This document shows, one piece after another, positions 1 to 11,331 of a stretch of 64,000 nucleotides of DNA. The notes below the pieces were generated by a model. The model was not told where the DNA came from. It ran no database searches and worked only from the letters and a program-made list of their open reading frames with translations. Position numbers and translations under genes: made by a program. The stretch is from Allomyces macrogynus ATCC 38327. Taxonomy: Eukaryota > Blastocladiomycota > Blastocladiomycetes > Blastocladiales > Blastocladiaceae. Numbering within the stretch: the stretch's first letter is position 1; every line of letters starts with the position of its first letter. The stretch covers positions 228,531-292,530 of the forward strand of contig GG745346.1 in NCBI GenBank assembly GCA_000151295.1. The letters run 5' to 3'.

Positions 1-3000
1 CACGCGCTCGAACAAGTGAACTCGGTACTCGAGCGACTGTTGACGGTCGCCGTCGCCGACCCGGACCCGAAAATCCGGCTCGCGGTGCTCTCGTCGCTCG
101 GCGACCAGTTTGACCACTACCTGGCGAAAGCCGAGAACGTGCACTCGGTCTTTCTCGCGACCAACGACGAGGTCTTTGCGAACCGCGAAGTCGCCATGCA
201 GATTGTCGGCCGGCTCGCGCTGTGCAACCCGGCGCACGTCCTGCCGTTCCTGCGGCGCATGCTCATCCAGCTCCTGACGGAATTCGAGTACGCCAACGTC
301 TCGCGCACGCGCGAAGAATGTGCGCGGCTGCTTACGCATTTGGTGGGCTCGTGCCGGTACTTGGTCAAGCCGTACGTCGATCCGATCTTGACGGTGCTCT
401 TGCCCAAAGTCAAGGACCCGTCGCCGGGCGTCGCTTCGGCGACACTCGGTGCGATTGGCGCGCTGTCATTGGTCTCGGGCAAGAATATGCTACCGCATAT
501 GACGACGCTGCTACCACACGTGATTGAGAGTTTGGCCGACGCGACGTCGCAGGCGAAACGTGTCGCGTCGTTGCAGGCGCTCGGGCAGATCACGTCGAGT
601 ACGGGGTACGTGATTCAGCCGTACTTGGATCACCCGACGTTGCTCGATACGATTATTTCTTTGCTCAAGACGGGTACGTGCGCTTTCCCTGACGCTGTGT
701 TTGATGTTTTGCGATCCAAATTGACGAGTGATCAACTTCAGAGTCGTCGCCACCGGTGCGCCAAGAAACGATGAAGCTGCTCGGTACGCTCGGCGCGCTC
801 GACCCGTACAAGCACAAGCAAATCAACCGGCAAGTAACCGACGCCGTGCAGGGCGACGGTAATACGATCGACCCAGCAACGATGCTGACCATGGGTATGG
901 GCCCGTCGCACGAGGACTACTACCCGTCGGTCGCGATCGCGGCGCTCATGAAAATGTGCCGCGACTTTGCCCTGGCGACGCACCACACGGCGGCGATCAA
1001 GGCCGTCATGTACATTTGCAAGACGCTCGGCCTCAAGTGCGTGCCGTTTTTGCCGCAAATCATGCCGCCGTTCCTCGGCATGCTCAAGACGTCGCAGCCG
1101 CCAATGCTCGAGTTCTTTTTCCAGGAATTGGCGCAGCTCGTGCAGGTCGTCGGCGCGCACATGACGCCCTACCTGCCGGACATGATTGCATTGATCGAGC
1201 AGCACGCGCGGTCGCTGGAGTTGCTCGTCATGACGCTCGTCGAGGCCCTGGCGCTCTCGCTTGAGGCCGACTTCAAGGTGCACCTGCCGGTCTTGCTCCC
1301 GCACATTCTCGGCATTTTCGAGTCCGACACGTCCGACCAGCGCCGCGCGACGTTCAAGGTGCTCGATGTGCTGTGCATTGTCGGGTCCGGGCTGGAAGAG
1401 TACATGTTCCTCGTCCTGCGCCCGCTGATGCGCTTGATCGAGCACTCTCTCGTCGACGTATCGATTCGCAAGTACGCGGTGCACGCGCTCGCCTACATTA
1501 TTCAGCACGTCAACCTCGCCCACCATTCGTCGCGTATCATCCACCCGCTCGTGCGGTGTTTGGCGGTGCCCGACCTGCGGCCGCATGTCATGGACGCGCT
1601 CGTCGCGCTCGTCATGCAAATGCGCGCCGAGTTCATGATTTTCGTGCCAATCGTGCAAAAGGCGTATGTCAAGCACAAGCTCGCGCACCCGGCCTACGAA
1701 CGGTGTCTCGCCAAGATGCTGCGCAACGAGCCGCTGCCAGAGTTTGTCGTGCCGTTACCGTCGGGCGCGGTGCCGTCGACCGCCGCGGCCACGGCCATGG
1801 CGCTCGACCCGATCAAGAAACTGCCGGTTAACCAGCAGCAGCTGAAAAAAGTCTGGGAGGCATCGCAGCAGTCGACGAAAGATGACTGGCTTGAGTGGAT
1901 GCGGCGGCTCTCGATCGAATTGCTCAAGGAGTCGCCGTCGCCGGCGCTCCGCGCGTGCGCGTCGCTCGCGTCCGTGCAGACGCCGCTCGCCCGGTCGCTG
2001 TTCAATGCCTCGTTTGTCAGCTGCTGGTCCGAGCTGTACGACCAGTACCAGGACGGGCTCGTGCAGGCGCTCGAGACGGCGCTGACGTCGCCGAACATTC
2101 CGCCGGAATTGCTGCAGGCATTGCTCAATTTGGCCGAGTTCATGGAGCACGACGATAAACCGCTGCCGATTGATTTGCGCACGCTCGGCAAGTACGCGAC
2201 CAAGTGCCAGGCGTACGCCAAGGCGCTGCACTACAAGGAGCTCGAGTTTGTCTCGGAGCCCACGACGCCCGCGATCGAGTCGCTCATTTCGATCAACACG
2301 AACCTGCAGCAGCCCGACGCGGCGATTGGGATCCTGACGTTTGCGCAGCACCACCACCAGGTGCGGCTGCGCGAAAACTGGTACCTGAAACTCGAGCGGT
2401 GGGAGGACGGGTTGTTGGCCTACGAGCACAAGGCCGTCGAGGACCCGCACAATTTCGCGATTACCTACGGCATGATGAAGTGTCTGCACAAGCTCGGCGA
2501 ATGGGACCGGCTGTCGAAGCTCGCGCGCGACAAGTGGCCGAATGCGCAACCCGACGAACGCAAGATGATGGCGCCGTTTGCCGCCGCGGCCGAGTGGGGG
2601 CTCGGGCACTGGGAGGCCATGGACGAGTACATTCACGTCCTGAAACCCGACTCGCCCGACGGGTCGTTCTTCCGCGCGATCCTGGCCGTGCACCGCAACC
2701 TGTTCCCACAGGCGCACGTGTATATCGAAAAGACGCGCGCGCTGCTCGATACGGAATTCATGGCGCTCGTGGGCGAGTCGTACTCGCGCAGTTACGACGT
2801 GGTCGTGCGTGTGCAGATGCTCGCGGAACTCGAAGAGATCATCCAGTACAAGCGCAACCACGATTACCCGCAGGCGCAGGAAATGATTCGCGTCACCTGG
2901 AAGAACCGGCTCATGGGCACGCAGCGCAACGTCGAGATTTGGGACCGCATGCTCAAGGTCCGGTCGGTCGTGCTCGCGCCGCAGGAGGACATGGAAATGT

Positions 3001-5992
3001 GGATTCGGTTCAGCTCACTGTGCCGGAAATCCGGCCGGTTCGGACTCTCGCACAAGACGCTCACCAACTTGCTCAAATTTGAACCCGACGAGAATAACTT
3101 GCTCAACGGGCCGCCGCCGGTCGTCTACGCGTACCTGAAACACATGTGGGAGACGGGCCGCGGACTCGACGCGCTCAAGCTCCTGTCGGCGTTCACGGGG
3201 CGGCTCGCCGAAGTCGTCGCCAGCAACCCGGCCGCGCTTGCCGCGATTGCCGCGCCGTTGGTACCTGTCGCGTCCTCGGCCGCCGGTGGACCCGGCGCGG
3301 GGAGTGGCCTGCCCGCCGTTCTCGGCGGCATCGGTGCCGGCTCTGGCGCCGCCGCGGTGACGTCGGCGGTTGCGGCCGCCGGCGTGATCCAGCCGTCCAA
3401 CTCATCGTCGTACATGGGCCCGGACCCGGTCTCGCAAGCACGACTGCTCGCGCGGTGCTACTTCCGGCTCGCCGAGTGGCAGGCGCAGCAGCTCGACCAC
3501 TGGCCTGACGATCCGACAGTCCGGCACGAGATTCTGCAAGCCTACCGGCTGGCCACGCACTACGACAAGGCGTGGTACCGCGCGTGGCACGCGTGGGCGC
3601 TGGCCAATTTGCAGGTCGTCAACCACCACGAGCGCGCGCTTGCGGCCGCGCCGCCGGACGAGTACGCGGCGCTCGTCTCGCACCACGTTGTCCCCGCGCT
3701 CCAGGGCTTTGTGCATTCGATTTCGTTGTCGCGCGGCGGAGACTCGTTGCAGGACACATTGCGTCTGCTGACGCTGTGGTTCAAGCACGGCCACTTGAAC
3801 GAGGTGCACGAAACGATCAGCGAAGGGTTCAACCACGTTACGATTGATACCTGGCTGCAGGTGATCCCGCAACTGATTGCGCGCATTCACGCGCCGTCGC
3901 CGAACGTGCGCAGACTGATTCACCAGCTGCTGTGCGATGTCGGCAAGGAACACCCGCAGGCGCTGATTTACTCGCTCATGGTCGCGTCCAAGTCGTCGAA
4001 CAAGCCGCAAAAGACGCGCGCGGCCCTCGCGATCTTGGACAAGATGCGCATGTCGCGCGCGGACTTGGTCGACCAGGGCCTGCTCGTGTCCAAGGAACTG
4101 ATTCGCGTCGCGATTCTGTGGCACGAAATGTGGCACGAAGGGCTCGAAGAGGCGTCGCGGCTCTACTTTGGCGAGGGCAATGCCGACGCCATGATTGCCG
4201 TCCTCGAGCCGCTGCACCAGATGATGCACAAGGGGCCCGAGACATTGCGCGAAATCTCGTTCCACCAGGCGTTTGGCCGCGACTTGGCCGAGGCGCACGA
4301 GTGGAGCCAGAAATTCCTGGTCACGCGCGAAAAGGACGATATCAACCAGGCGTGGGAACTGTATTTCCAAGTGTTCAAGAAGATTGCCAAGCAGCTCACG
4401 CAGTTGCCGACACTCGAATTGCAGTACATTTCGCCCGCGCTCCTCGCCGCCAAAGACTTGCAGCTTGCCGTCCCCGGGACCTACCGATCGGGCGCGCCGC
4501 TCGTCAAGATTCGCCGCTTTGCGCCGACGCTGCAAATGTTCATGACCAAGCAGCGGCCGCGGCGCATGACGATCTTCGGCGACGACGGGCGCGAATACCA
4601 CTACCTGCTCAAGGGCCATGAGGATATCCGGCAGGACGAGCGCGTCATGCAACTGTTTGGGCTCGTCAACCAGTTGCTTGAGGGCGACGCCGAGACCTTC
4701 CGCCGCCACCTGCACATCACGCGGTACGCCGTGATCCCGCTCTCGCCCAACTCGGGTCTGATCGGGTGGGTCCCGCACTGCGACACGCTGCACGCGCTGA
4801 TCAAGGAGTACCGCGAGTCGCGCAAGATCTTGCTGAATATCGAGCACCGGCTGATGCTGCAAATGGCGCCGGATTACGAAAACCTCACGCTGATTCAGAA
4901 GATGGAGGTGTTTGAGTATGCGCTCGAGAATACTACAGGCCAGGATTTGGCTAAGGTGTTGTGGCTCAAGTCGAAGAACTCGGAGGCCTGGCTCGATCGC
5001 AGGACGAACTACGCGCGGTCACTCGCGACCATGTCGATGGTTGGGTACATCTTGGGGTTGGGCGATCGGCACCCGTCGAACTTGATGCTCGATCGGTACA
5101 CGGGCAAGGTCGTGCATATTGATTTCGGCGATTGTTTCGAGGTACGTTTTGAACTTGCGCGCGTTACGGGTGTCCCTCGTTCTCACTTGCGCGGTGGCTC
5201 GTAGGTCGCGATGCTGCGCGAGAAATTCCCGGAAAAGATCCCGTTCCGGCTCACGCGCATGCTCATCAACGCCATGGAAGTGTCTGGGATCGAGGGCAGT
5301 TTCCGGATTACGTGCGAGCACGTCATGCGCGTGCTGCGTGAGAACAAGGACTCGGTCATGGCCGTGCTCGAGGCGTTTGTCTACGATCCGCTCATCAACT
5401 GGCGCTTGATGACCAACGTGCCAAGTCCACGAACCGGTTCGTTTGAGCAGTTGCGCGATGGGGAACGATGGGGAACGGCAGTGGGGACGGAACTGACTCG
5501 CAATGATGATGTGAATAGACAAGAAACGCAAGGAGGCCGAGCTCGAGGCCGGCGCAGGTGGGAGACGCGGGCAAGCGGCACCGACGGCCGCGCCGCAGCC
5601 GCCGCCGGCGGCGGATGAGGACGATGATGATTTGGTGGACTGTACGTTATGTCTGCTTGGCATGGTGCTGCGTAACGTGGCGGCCTCATCTGACTGGTTT
5701 ACCTGTGAATGTAGTGGACGACGACGACGACACGCAGTACAAGCCCGAAGCGCTCAACGCGCGCGCGGTTCAGGTCGTGCACCGTGTGTCGAACAAGCTG
5801 ACGGGTACGCTCGCCCGCCGTTCGCGCGCCGCATCTGAACGGTCATCGCTGATCATACCCCACCGTCTAGGTCGCGACTTCAAGCCGAACCAGGTGCTCG
5901 ACGTCCCGCAGCAAGTCGACAAGCTGATCCAGCAGGCGACGTCGCTCGAGAACCTGTGCCTGTGCTACGTCGGCTGGTGCGCGTTCTGGTAG
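1..5992 (+). CDS. TOR: TOR serine/threonine kinase (PIKK family), C-terminal 1,879 residues; 5' end outside window
   Basis: Catalytic subunit of the TOR complexes, controlling growth in response to nutrients. The frame is open from base 1, inside the HEAT-repeat region. Six exons: 1-673, 742-5141, 5205-5436, 5519-5641, 5715-5804 and 5871-5992; introns are 63-82 bp with GT..AG ends, and the joined coding length is a multiple of three. HEAT repeats are followed by the FAT domain, an FRB domain ([20 protein letters not shown]), the kinase domain with catalytic loop [13 protein letters not shown] and metal-binding HIDFGDCFE, an acidic linker, and a FATC tail ending GWCAFW. The FRB keeps the Ser after EEA and the Trp and Phe of [10 protein letters not shown], which line the rapamycin pocket in known TORs. 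An Ala/Gly-rich low-complexity insert of about 60 residues lies in FAT (about 3230-3420). Long antisense frames are GC-driven shadows. Confidence 0.97.
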
Positions 5993-6451
5993 GGGGTCGA
6001 CGTCGGTCGCCGCCGGGTGGTCGCGGCTAAACCGCGTCCGCGACGTGCCGCAAGGGGAGGGATTGCATATTCAAGATAGTTGGTTTTGGTTTTCCTGTTG
6101 CGGCTGTTGCCTCTCTCGATCCTTAATCAACACAACAAGTGGAGCATGGGAGCATCACAGTCGATTGGCGCCATGGTTTGTGGTTTGTCTGTTCGTCTTT
6201 CGTGACGCGACCCAAATCATGAACCTGCAACAATCAACGCTGCCGAATTCCCCTGTTGCTGCCCGTCTCTCGACTTGCTGCCCGTCTCCCCTCTTGCTGC
6301 CAGTCTCCCCTCGCCTTCATGAACCGACACGAGCCGAGAACCACCACCCGCAACACGATGCAATCGAAAATCCAGCACGCGTGTGTGCCGTCAAGCCGCT
6401 GTTTCGGCCCGGATCGCCCTGGTGCTGACGGGAGTCTTGTCAAGCGCCAAG
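5993..6451. other. intergenic, no gene seen
   Basis: Region between the TOR stop and the arabinanase promoter. I see no convincing coding sequence. It holds a short C/T-rich direct repeat, listed separately. Confidence 0.6.
6256..6312 (+). repeat. three 19-bp direct repeats, C/T-rich
   Basis: The core TTGCTGCC(C/A)GTCTC starts at 6256, 6275 and 6294, an exact 19-bp spacing. It lies about 210 bp upstream of the arabinanase ATG, so it could be a microsatellite or an upstream regulatory tract. Confidence 0.7.
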
Positions 6452-6458
6452 TATAAAT
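6452..6458 (+). promoter_or_regulatory. TATA-like box of the arabinanase gene
   Basis: TATAAAT lies 62-68 bp upstream of the ATG at 6520, a plausible core-promoter position. It is judged only from sequence and distance. Confidence 0.45.
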
Positions 6459-6519
6459 CGTGACGATCTCTGCGCGCCATCGAGTCCAAGCTCGCCAATT
6501 TGATTGACGCATCTCCACC

Positions 6520-7756
6520 ATGGCCCGCGCCCGCCGCCAGTCCCCGCTCGCCCTGTTCCTCGCCGTCGCCGCCCTACTTGCACTCGCGCTGCATGTCGCG
6601 CTCGCGCAAAAGCCCGGCGCCTGCACGGGCGCATGCTACGGCGTCTCGCACGACCCGGCCGTGATTCGCCGCGCCAACGACGGCACGCTCTTCCGGTTCT
6701 CGACGGGCGGAAACATCAATGTCGCGACGGCGCCCGCGATCCAGGGGCCTTGGACGCTGCGCGGGAACGCGCTGAAGCAGGGGTCCAAGATTAACCTGCC
6801 GGGGCATGGGGCAGGTACGCATTTCTTGGTGTGCAAGATGAAGGATTGGTGCTGATGGTTCGATTCGCGGCGTAAAACAGACCTCTGGGCGCCTGACGTG
6901 ATTGGCCCCCTCGCCGACGGGTTCTACTACATGCTCTACTCGACGTCCGTCTTCGGCAAGCAAATCTCGGCCATCGGCGTCGCGCGGTCGCGCACGCTCG
7001 ATGCCGGGTCCTGGGAAGATCTCGGGTCGACGGGCGTCGAGTCGCGCCAGGGCGCCGCGTTCAACGCGATCGACGGCAATTTCGTGCAGGATGCATCGGG
7101 CAAGTGGCGCATGACATTTGGCTCGTTCTGGAACGATCTGTTCCAGACCGACATGGCGTCGGTGACGAAGGCCAAGCAGCCGTTCCGCCCAACAAATATC
7201 GCATTTGATCCGAACGGCACGCGGCCCGTCGAGGGCGGGTTCGTCTATAAGCACCGTGACGAGTACTTTTTGTTCTTTTCGCATGGCGTGTGCTGCCGGC
7301 TCGACCAGGCGCGGCCGAAAGCTGGGGATGAGTATAAGATCAAGGTGTGCAAGTCGAAGAACGTGAATGGGCCGTTTGTACGTTGAAAATTCTCTCCTTA
7401 CTGCGTGGCGGCGGATTCACTGACACGGACTGGACGGTTTGGAATAGATCGACCAACAGGGCCGGTTGTGCACGCAGGGCGGCGGCACCGTGCTGCTCGC
7501 GTCGCACGACAACGTCTATGCGCCCGGTGGGCAGGGCGTGTTTTCCGACGCCAAGTCGGGCGGGCACATTCTCTACTACCACTACGGTACGTTCACGGTC
7601 GTGAGCGAGCGCAGATGGGGTGGAGCAGCGACTGACGGTCCTCACGCGCTGATACGTACAGCCGACAAGAAGCGCGGGATCACCGACGGCGACAAGACGT
7701 TTGGCTGGAACGTGCTCGACTGGCACAACGGGTGGCCGACGGTGCGGTCAGCGTAG
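6520..7756 (+). CDS. secreted GH43 endo-alpha-1,5-L-arabinanase, 341 aa
   Basis: Hydrolyses internal alpha-1,5 bonds of plant-cell-wall arabinan, which suggests saprotrophy or association with plant debris. The start ATG at 6520 sits in context CACCATGG and begins a signal peptide (Arg-rich start, then a Leu/Ala core ending near ALAQ). Four exons: 6520-6814, 6881-7377, 7448-7586 and 7662-7756; introns are 66-75 bp and the joined frame is exact. The five-bladed propeller family signature is visible: SHDPAVI (catalytic base Asp), DLWAPDV across the first splice, NAIDGNFV (modulator Asp), VEGGFVYKH (acid Glu) and [16 protein letters not shown] at the end. Length fits single-domain GH43 arabinanases. 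No carbohydrate-binding module is seen. Confidence 0.93.
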
Positions 7757-8126
7757 TCGCGCAACTGTTCAGGAAACAACATTGCCGATGCCTTGGGCTG
7801 GACGACGTGCTGGCGACGCCCGTCGAGTTGGCGCGACATGCGCACGCGAGCGCGTGCCATGGACGATGATTAGATGGTGCAAGATGCATTCCTACATTAG
7901 TGCAAGTATATATTCTCTGCCTCTGCTCTCTCATGTCCTTGGACGGTTGGAAACGAGAGCTGATCAGTCCCAAACCGGCATCCATCAATCTTGCCTGGCC
8001 ACAACCACGGCCCAAAAAGCAAATCGACCACGACCACTTCTGGCCGTGACCAGTCACATCAAAACCGACCCATGACCATCCTCTCCACCACGCACGGCAC
8101 CAAGCACCGCAGCAAGCGCGCCGCCC
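7757..8126. other. intergenic, no gene seen
   Basis: Sequence between the arabinanase and the decayed gene at 8127. It contains an AT-rich patch near 7905-7920 (TATATATTC) that could be a core-promoter remnant. No other feature is recognised. Confidence 0.5.
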
Positions 8127-10744
8127 ATGATGACCGAAGCCGACCGCGTGTGGCACGGCGCCGCGATCCAAGCGCTCTTCCGCGCGCTCAATTTGGCGCG
8201 GCGCAAAAACGACCTCACCGTCTCCGACTTTGCCTTCGACACGCCCGCCGCACGCACCACAGCACCCGACTACATCATGGCGCGCGTCGTTCAGTTCCAC
8301 ACCCACGCCGTGCCCGATGCGATCATTTCGACAGGCTGGAGAGCCAGTCCGTGTTCTTGAAGCGGACCGAGGTCGTGCGCTTGGTCGCCAGGCCGCACTT
8401 GGCCAAGCCGCTCAAGATGGACGTGCTTGTGGCCGGCATTTGCGGCGCCGGGTCCGAGCTCCGCGCGCGTGTGCGCGAGATGGGCGGGGCGTGGATCGAG
8501 GCGACGGTGGCCGGAACGATGCCGCAAAGGATGGACCACTGGTGGGTGCCCATTTTCAAGGCCGAAATCATGGTCCTGAACCCATTTGTCCGTGGGTCGA
8601 CGGCCACGTCGTTTAAGTTCAACGTTCGTCTCATGGCGAGCAAGGTATGGGCGCATTCCGTCTGCTGGTACATCATGCACCAAATCGATCCTGACACTGG
8701 AGCCACACGACGTCCGCGTAGACGAAGGGGACGGTGATCCGCCTCCGCAGTCCAGGTCAGGGCCCTCCACGCCAAGTTGCAAGAACACGGCCTCGGTGCA
8801 CCCGCTCCCCGGATGGAATGGCGATCGTGGTCGCGTTGTGGGCCTGAATCTGGAATGCGACAATGTGAGTGCGTTTGTGCGATTCGCTTCCAAGGAATAG
8901 AACGTGTTTTTGAAGTACCTCACGTTGCTTGATCATGGCCGCGGGCCGTTGGCAGTCTCTCGGTTGCGTAATCAATGACTACATTCAAAGGAATGACGCT
9001 CTTTCCTCCGGCGGGCACGGCCATGACGCTCAGCGCTGGCAACGCTTGCAATCACGACGTCACTTTGTTGACCCCGGGAGTTCTTTGCAAGGGTTGTGAT
9101 GAATTGGGGATGAAAACATCCCGTGAGGTGTCCATGCTCAGTACTCGGGCCAGCACTGGGGTCAAGGACATTGTGACGCTTCTCTCATGCTGCCGCAGTG
9201 GCAATGATGTTCAGCAACCCGTCAAATGGGCCGTTCAGGACCAATCGTGCCTTCTCTTTTGGTAACGCTCTTCTACAACAGGGCAAACTACCTCTCGATC
9301 CGGGCCCTGGTACTTTGATTCAGATACTGAGCGCGACGCGGCTCTCGATAATATCATGGTATGTATTGGAAAGTCGACTGGCACGCTCCGCGTCGACTAG
9401 TCTATGACGCTTGCTGCTCCAGATAGTGCGTACCCCAATGCACCAGCGCCCCGAACACTCAACAGGTCGCGTGGTCGGTCATCATCGAAGAAGTCACTAT
9501 GCGGAGCCTCTGTACACGGGCTGCACCCGAAAATGCGTTTGAGCCCATTGACCGGCCGTCATCGGCCATGTCTGCACCGTCGTTATCTTCTCTCACCACT
9601 ACGGCTTCCCAGGAAATTGAAGACGGTCTCACTTTGTGCGCAGATGAAGACTGTGGGCTTCCCGAACCCGATCATGGTGATTTCGGCGCTAGTCGCACTC
9701 GTGTCGCGCAACAAGTTATTGATGCTTTCGGCGTTCTTCTTCCGCTGTCAACCGAGGTTGTGAACTCGTTCTCGCATATCAACGGCCATGCGGACACTCA
9801 CGCTGTGGAGTTTCTCAGTACTGATCGTCGTTGTCCCGTCGTCAGGGTGAACCTGCGCAGCAACAGATTATGGAGTTTCGGGGCGACTCTGGAGACGCTG
9901 TTCCAGTTGCCCCGTTTCCATTCTCTCCGTGTTTGGCCGTGGCATCCACGGAAACCGCCCTGTTGCCATTGCAGCTGCTTCCAAACCATCACCTGCAACT
10001 CGCACATGGGGGATCTGTGAATCAGAATGTTGCCCCGGCTTCGATTGGCTTCCTTCCCGTGGAACCGCCGCAGGAGTTGGGAGTCCAGCCACACTCTAAC
10101 CAAGAGATTGATACCGGGTCTGTCGAGCGTCTCGCCGATGCGCTCGTGGCCGCGATTCGGGACGCGGTCCTACAGATCGAGCCGGGTTCTGGACGGCCAA
10201 CCTCCCTTGACTCACGTTGCAGTCTGTCCTTGCTGCGCACGGTGCTGCCGTTTAATGTCGAGCTTCTTGCTGTGTCACCATTTGGCTCGAGAGCGGTTTC
10301 GAACCTGATATGTACGCTGTTGCTCACGACGCGTTCCAGGGCGTGTCGGTCGAGTTATTCCTCGTTAGGGTCGATGAATTTGTCAGCGATTTGGCGCGAC
10401 CCGTTGACCCGGTTTCTGCTGCCGCTGCAGCTGCCGTAGCCCCGTCGGGTTCCGCTCGCGTCAAGATGTCGCGCTCGGCCGACACAATGCCACCGGAGAG
10501 CGCGTCCAAGAAACGGCGCATTCGCGATACGGATGTGAATGAGGCACCCTTGCGTGGTGTCCCCTCAACAGCTGCGGGCTATCTCGTCGATTTGCACGTG
10601 GCATTGCGCTTGTACCCGAAGTACGAGTCTGTGCGCATTGTTGGCATACAGTGCGCCGAGTATGCGTTCAGCCGCAGGTGGCCGCTTCAAGTGTACCGCC
10701 CTGTGCTGGCGACGGTACTGCCCGTCATGGCCACGGCGTCCTAG
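8127..10744 (+). pseudogene. decayed tandem paralogue of the unknown protein at 11332-14436
   Basis: Two stretches match the downstream intact gene in order. The N-terminal block (8127-8645) contains FAFDTPAARTTAPDYIM, matching FDTPEARESTLDYIM, then ATVAGTMPQ and LNPFVRGSTATSFKFNV. It ends at a GT donor (AGCAAG/GTATGG) in the same place as the intact gene's intron. The C-terminal block (about 10110-10740) contains ALVAAIRDAV, FQGVSVELFLVRVDEF and SKKRRIRD, matching ALVTSISESL, FQGLDLAVLVAKINEF and AKKRRVDG. The frame changes near 8335 and again near 10310, so no single protein can be read. The middle, which is low-complexity in the intact copy, is poorly alignable. Function unknown. Confidence 0.75.
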
Positions 10745-11331
10745 CTCGAGGCTGCACGCTGTCAGACCCGCTGAAGTATCCGTCGAGGCGGAGTCAGGAT
10801 TGTGATATGCAGACGTTGGCCGCCGATGGTTGTCATGCTTGTTCAAGTCGTTTGTGATGCTCTTTCGCCAGCGTTCTTTTCGTCTCCGCATGCAAGAGAT
10901 TGGTTGAATCACAAGCTTTGCTGCAGCTTATTCACGTCGTTATGATGTGATGATGTTTGTCACCTTGCGTCGCAACTCCACGTCAGACCGGATTATTTCA
11001 CAGCTTGGACCAGTATTGTGAGAAATGATGAATGCTCGCTGACCATATCCATGAAACAATGCGCAAAGAGTGTTCTCTCCCCGCAAGAATCTGCAGAACA
11101 GACGGCCTGTTCTCATGGGCATTGATTCTGGGTGTAAGGCTCAAGCCAGAGTTCGCTTGGACTTGATGCTTTTGGTTGGGTTTGAGAAAGACCAACAACC
11201 TATTGTCAGTCGCTTGACCAACGACTTCTGGTTGGACTGCTCTCACATTTCCACCACCACCTGCAACTATCAGAATAACGCCGCGCCATCTCGACTCGCT
11301 GCAATACGACGCTTGAAACAACGAAGTCACG
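10745..11331. other. intergenic, no gene seen
   Basis: Spacer between the decayed copy and its intact paralogue, slightly less GC-rich than its flanks. It presumably holds the promoter of the gene at 11332. No element is recognised with confidence. Confidence 0.5.

Noticed and set aside
1755..4862. Long minus-strand frames (368 and 486 codons) opposite TOR
   Set aside because: Antisense shadows produced by G/C-biased third codon positions of a highly conserved gene.
6855..6870. GGTTCGATTC, resembling a tRNA T-loop
   Set aside because: It lies inside a 66-bp arabinanase intron, and no acceptor or anticodon arms fit around it.
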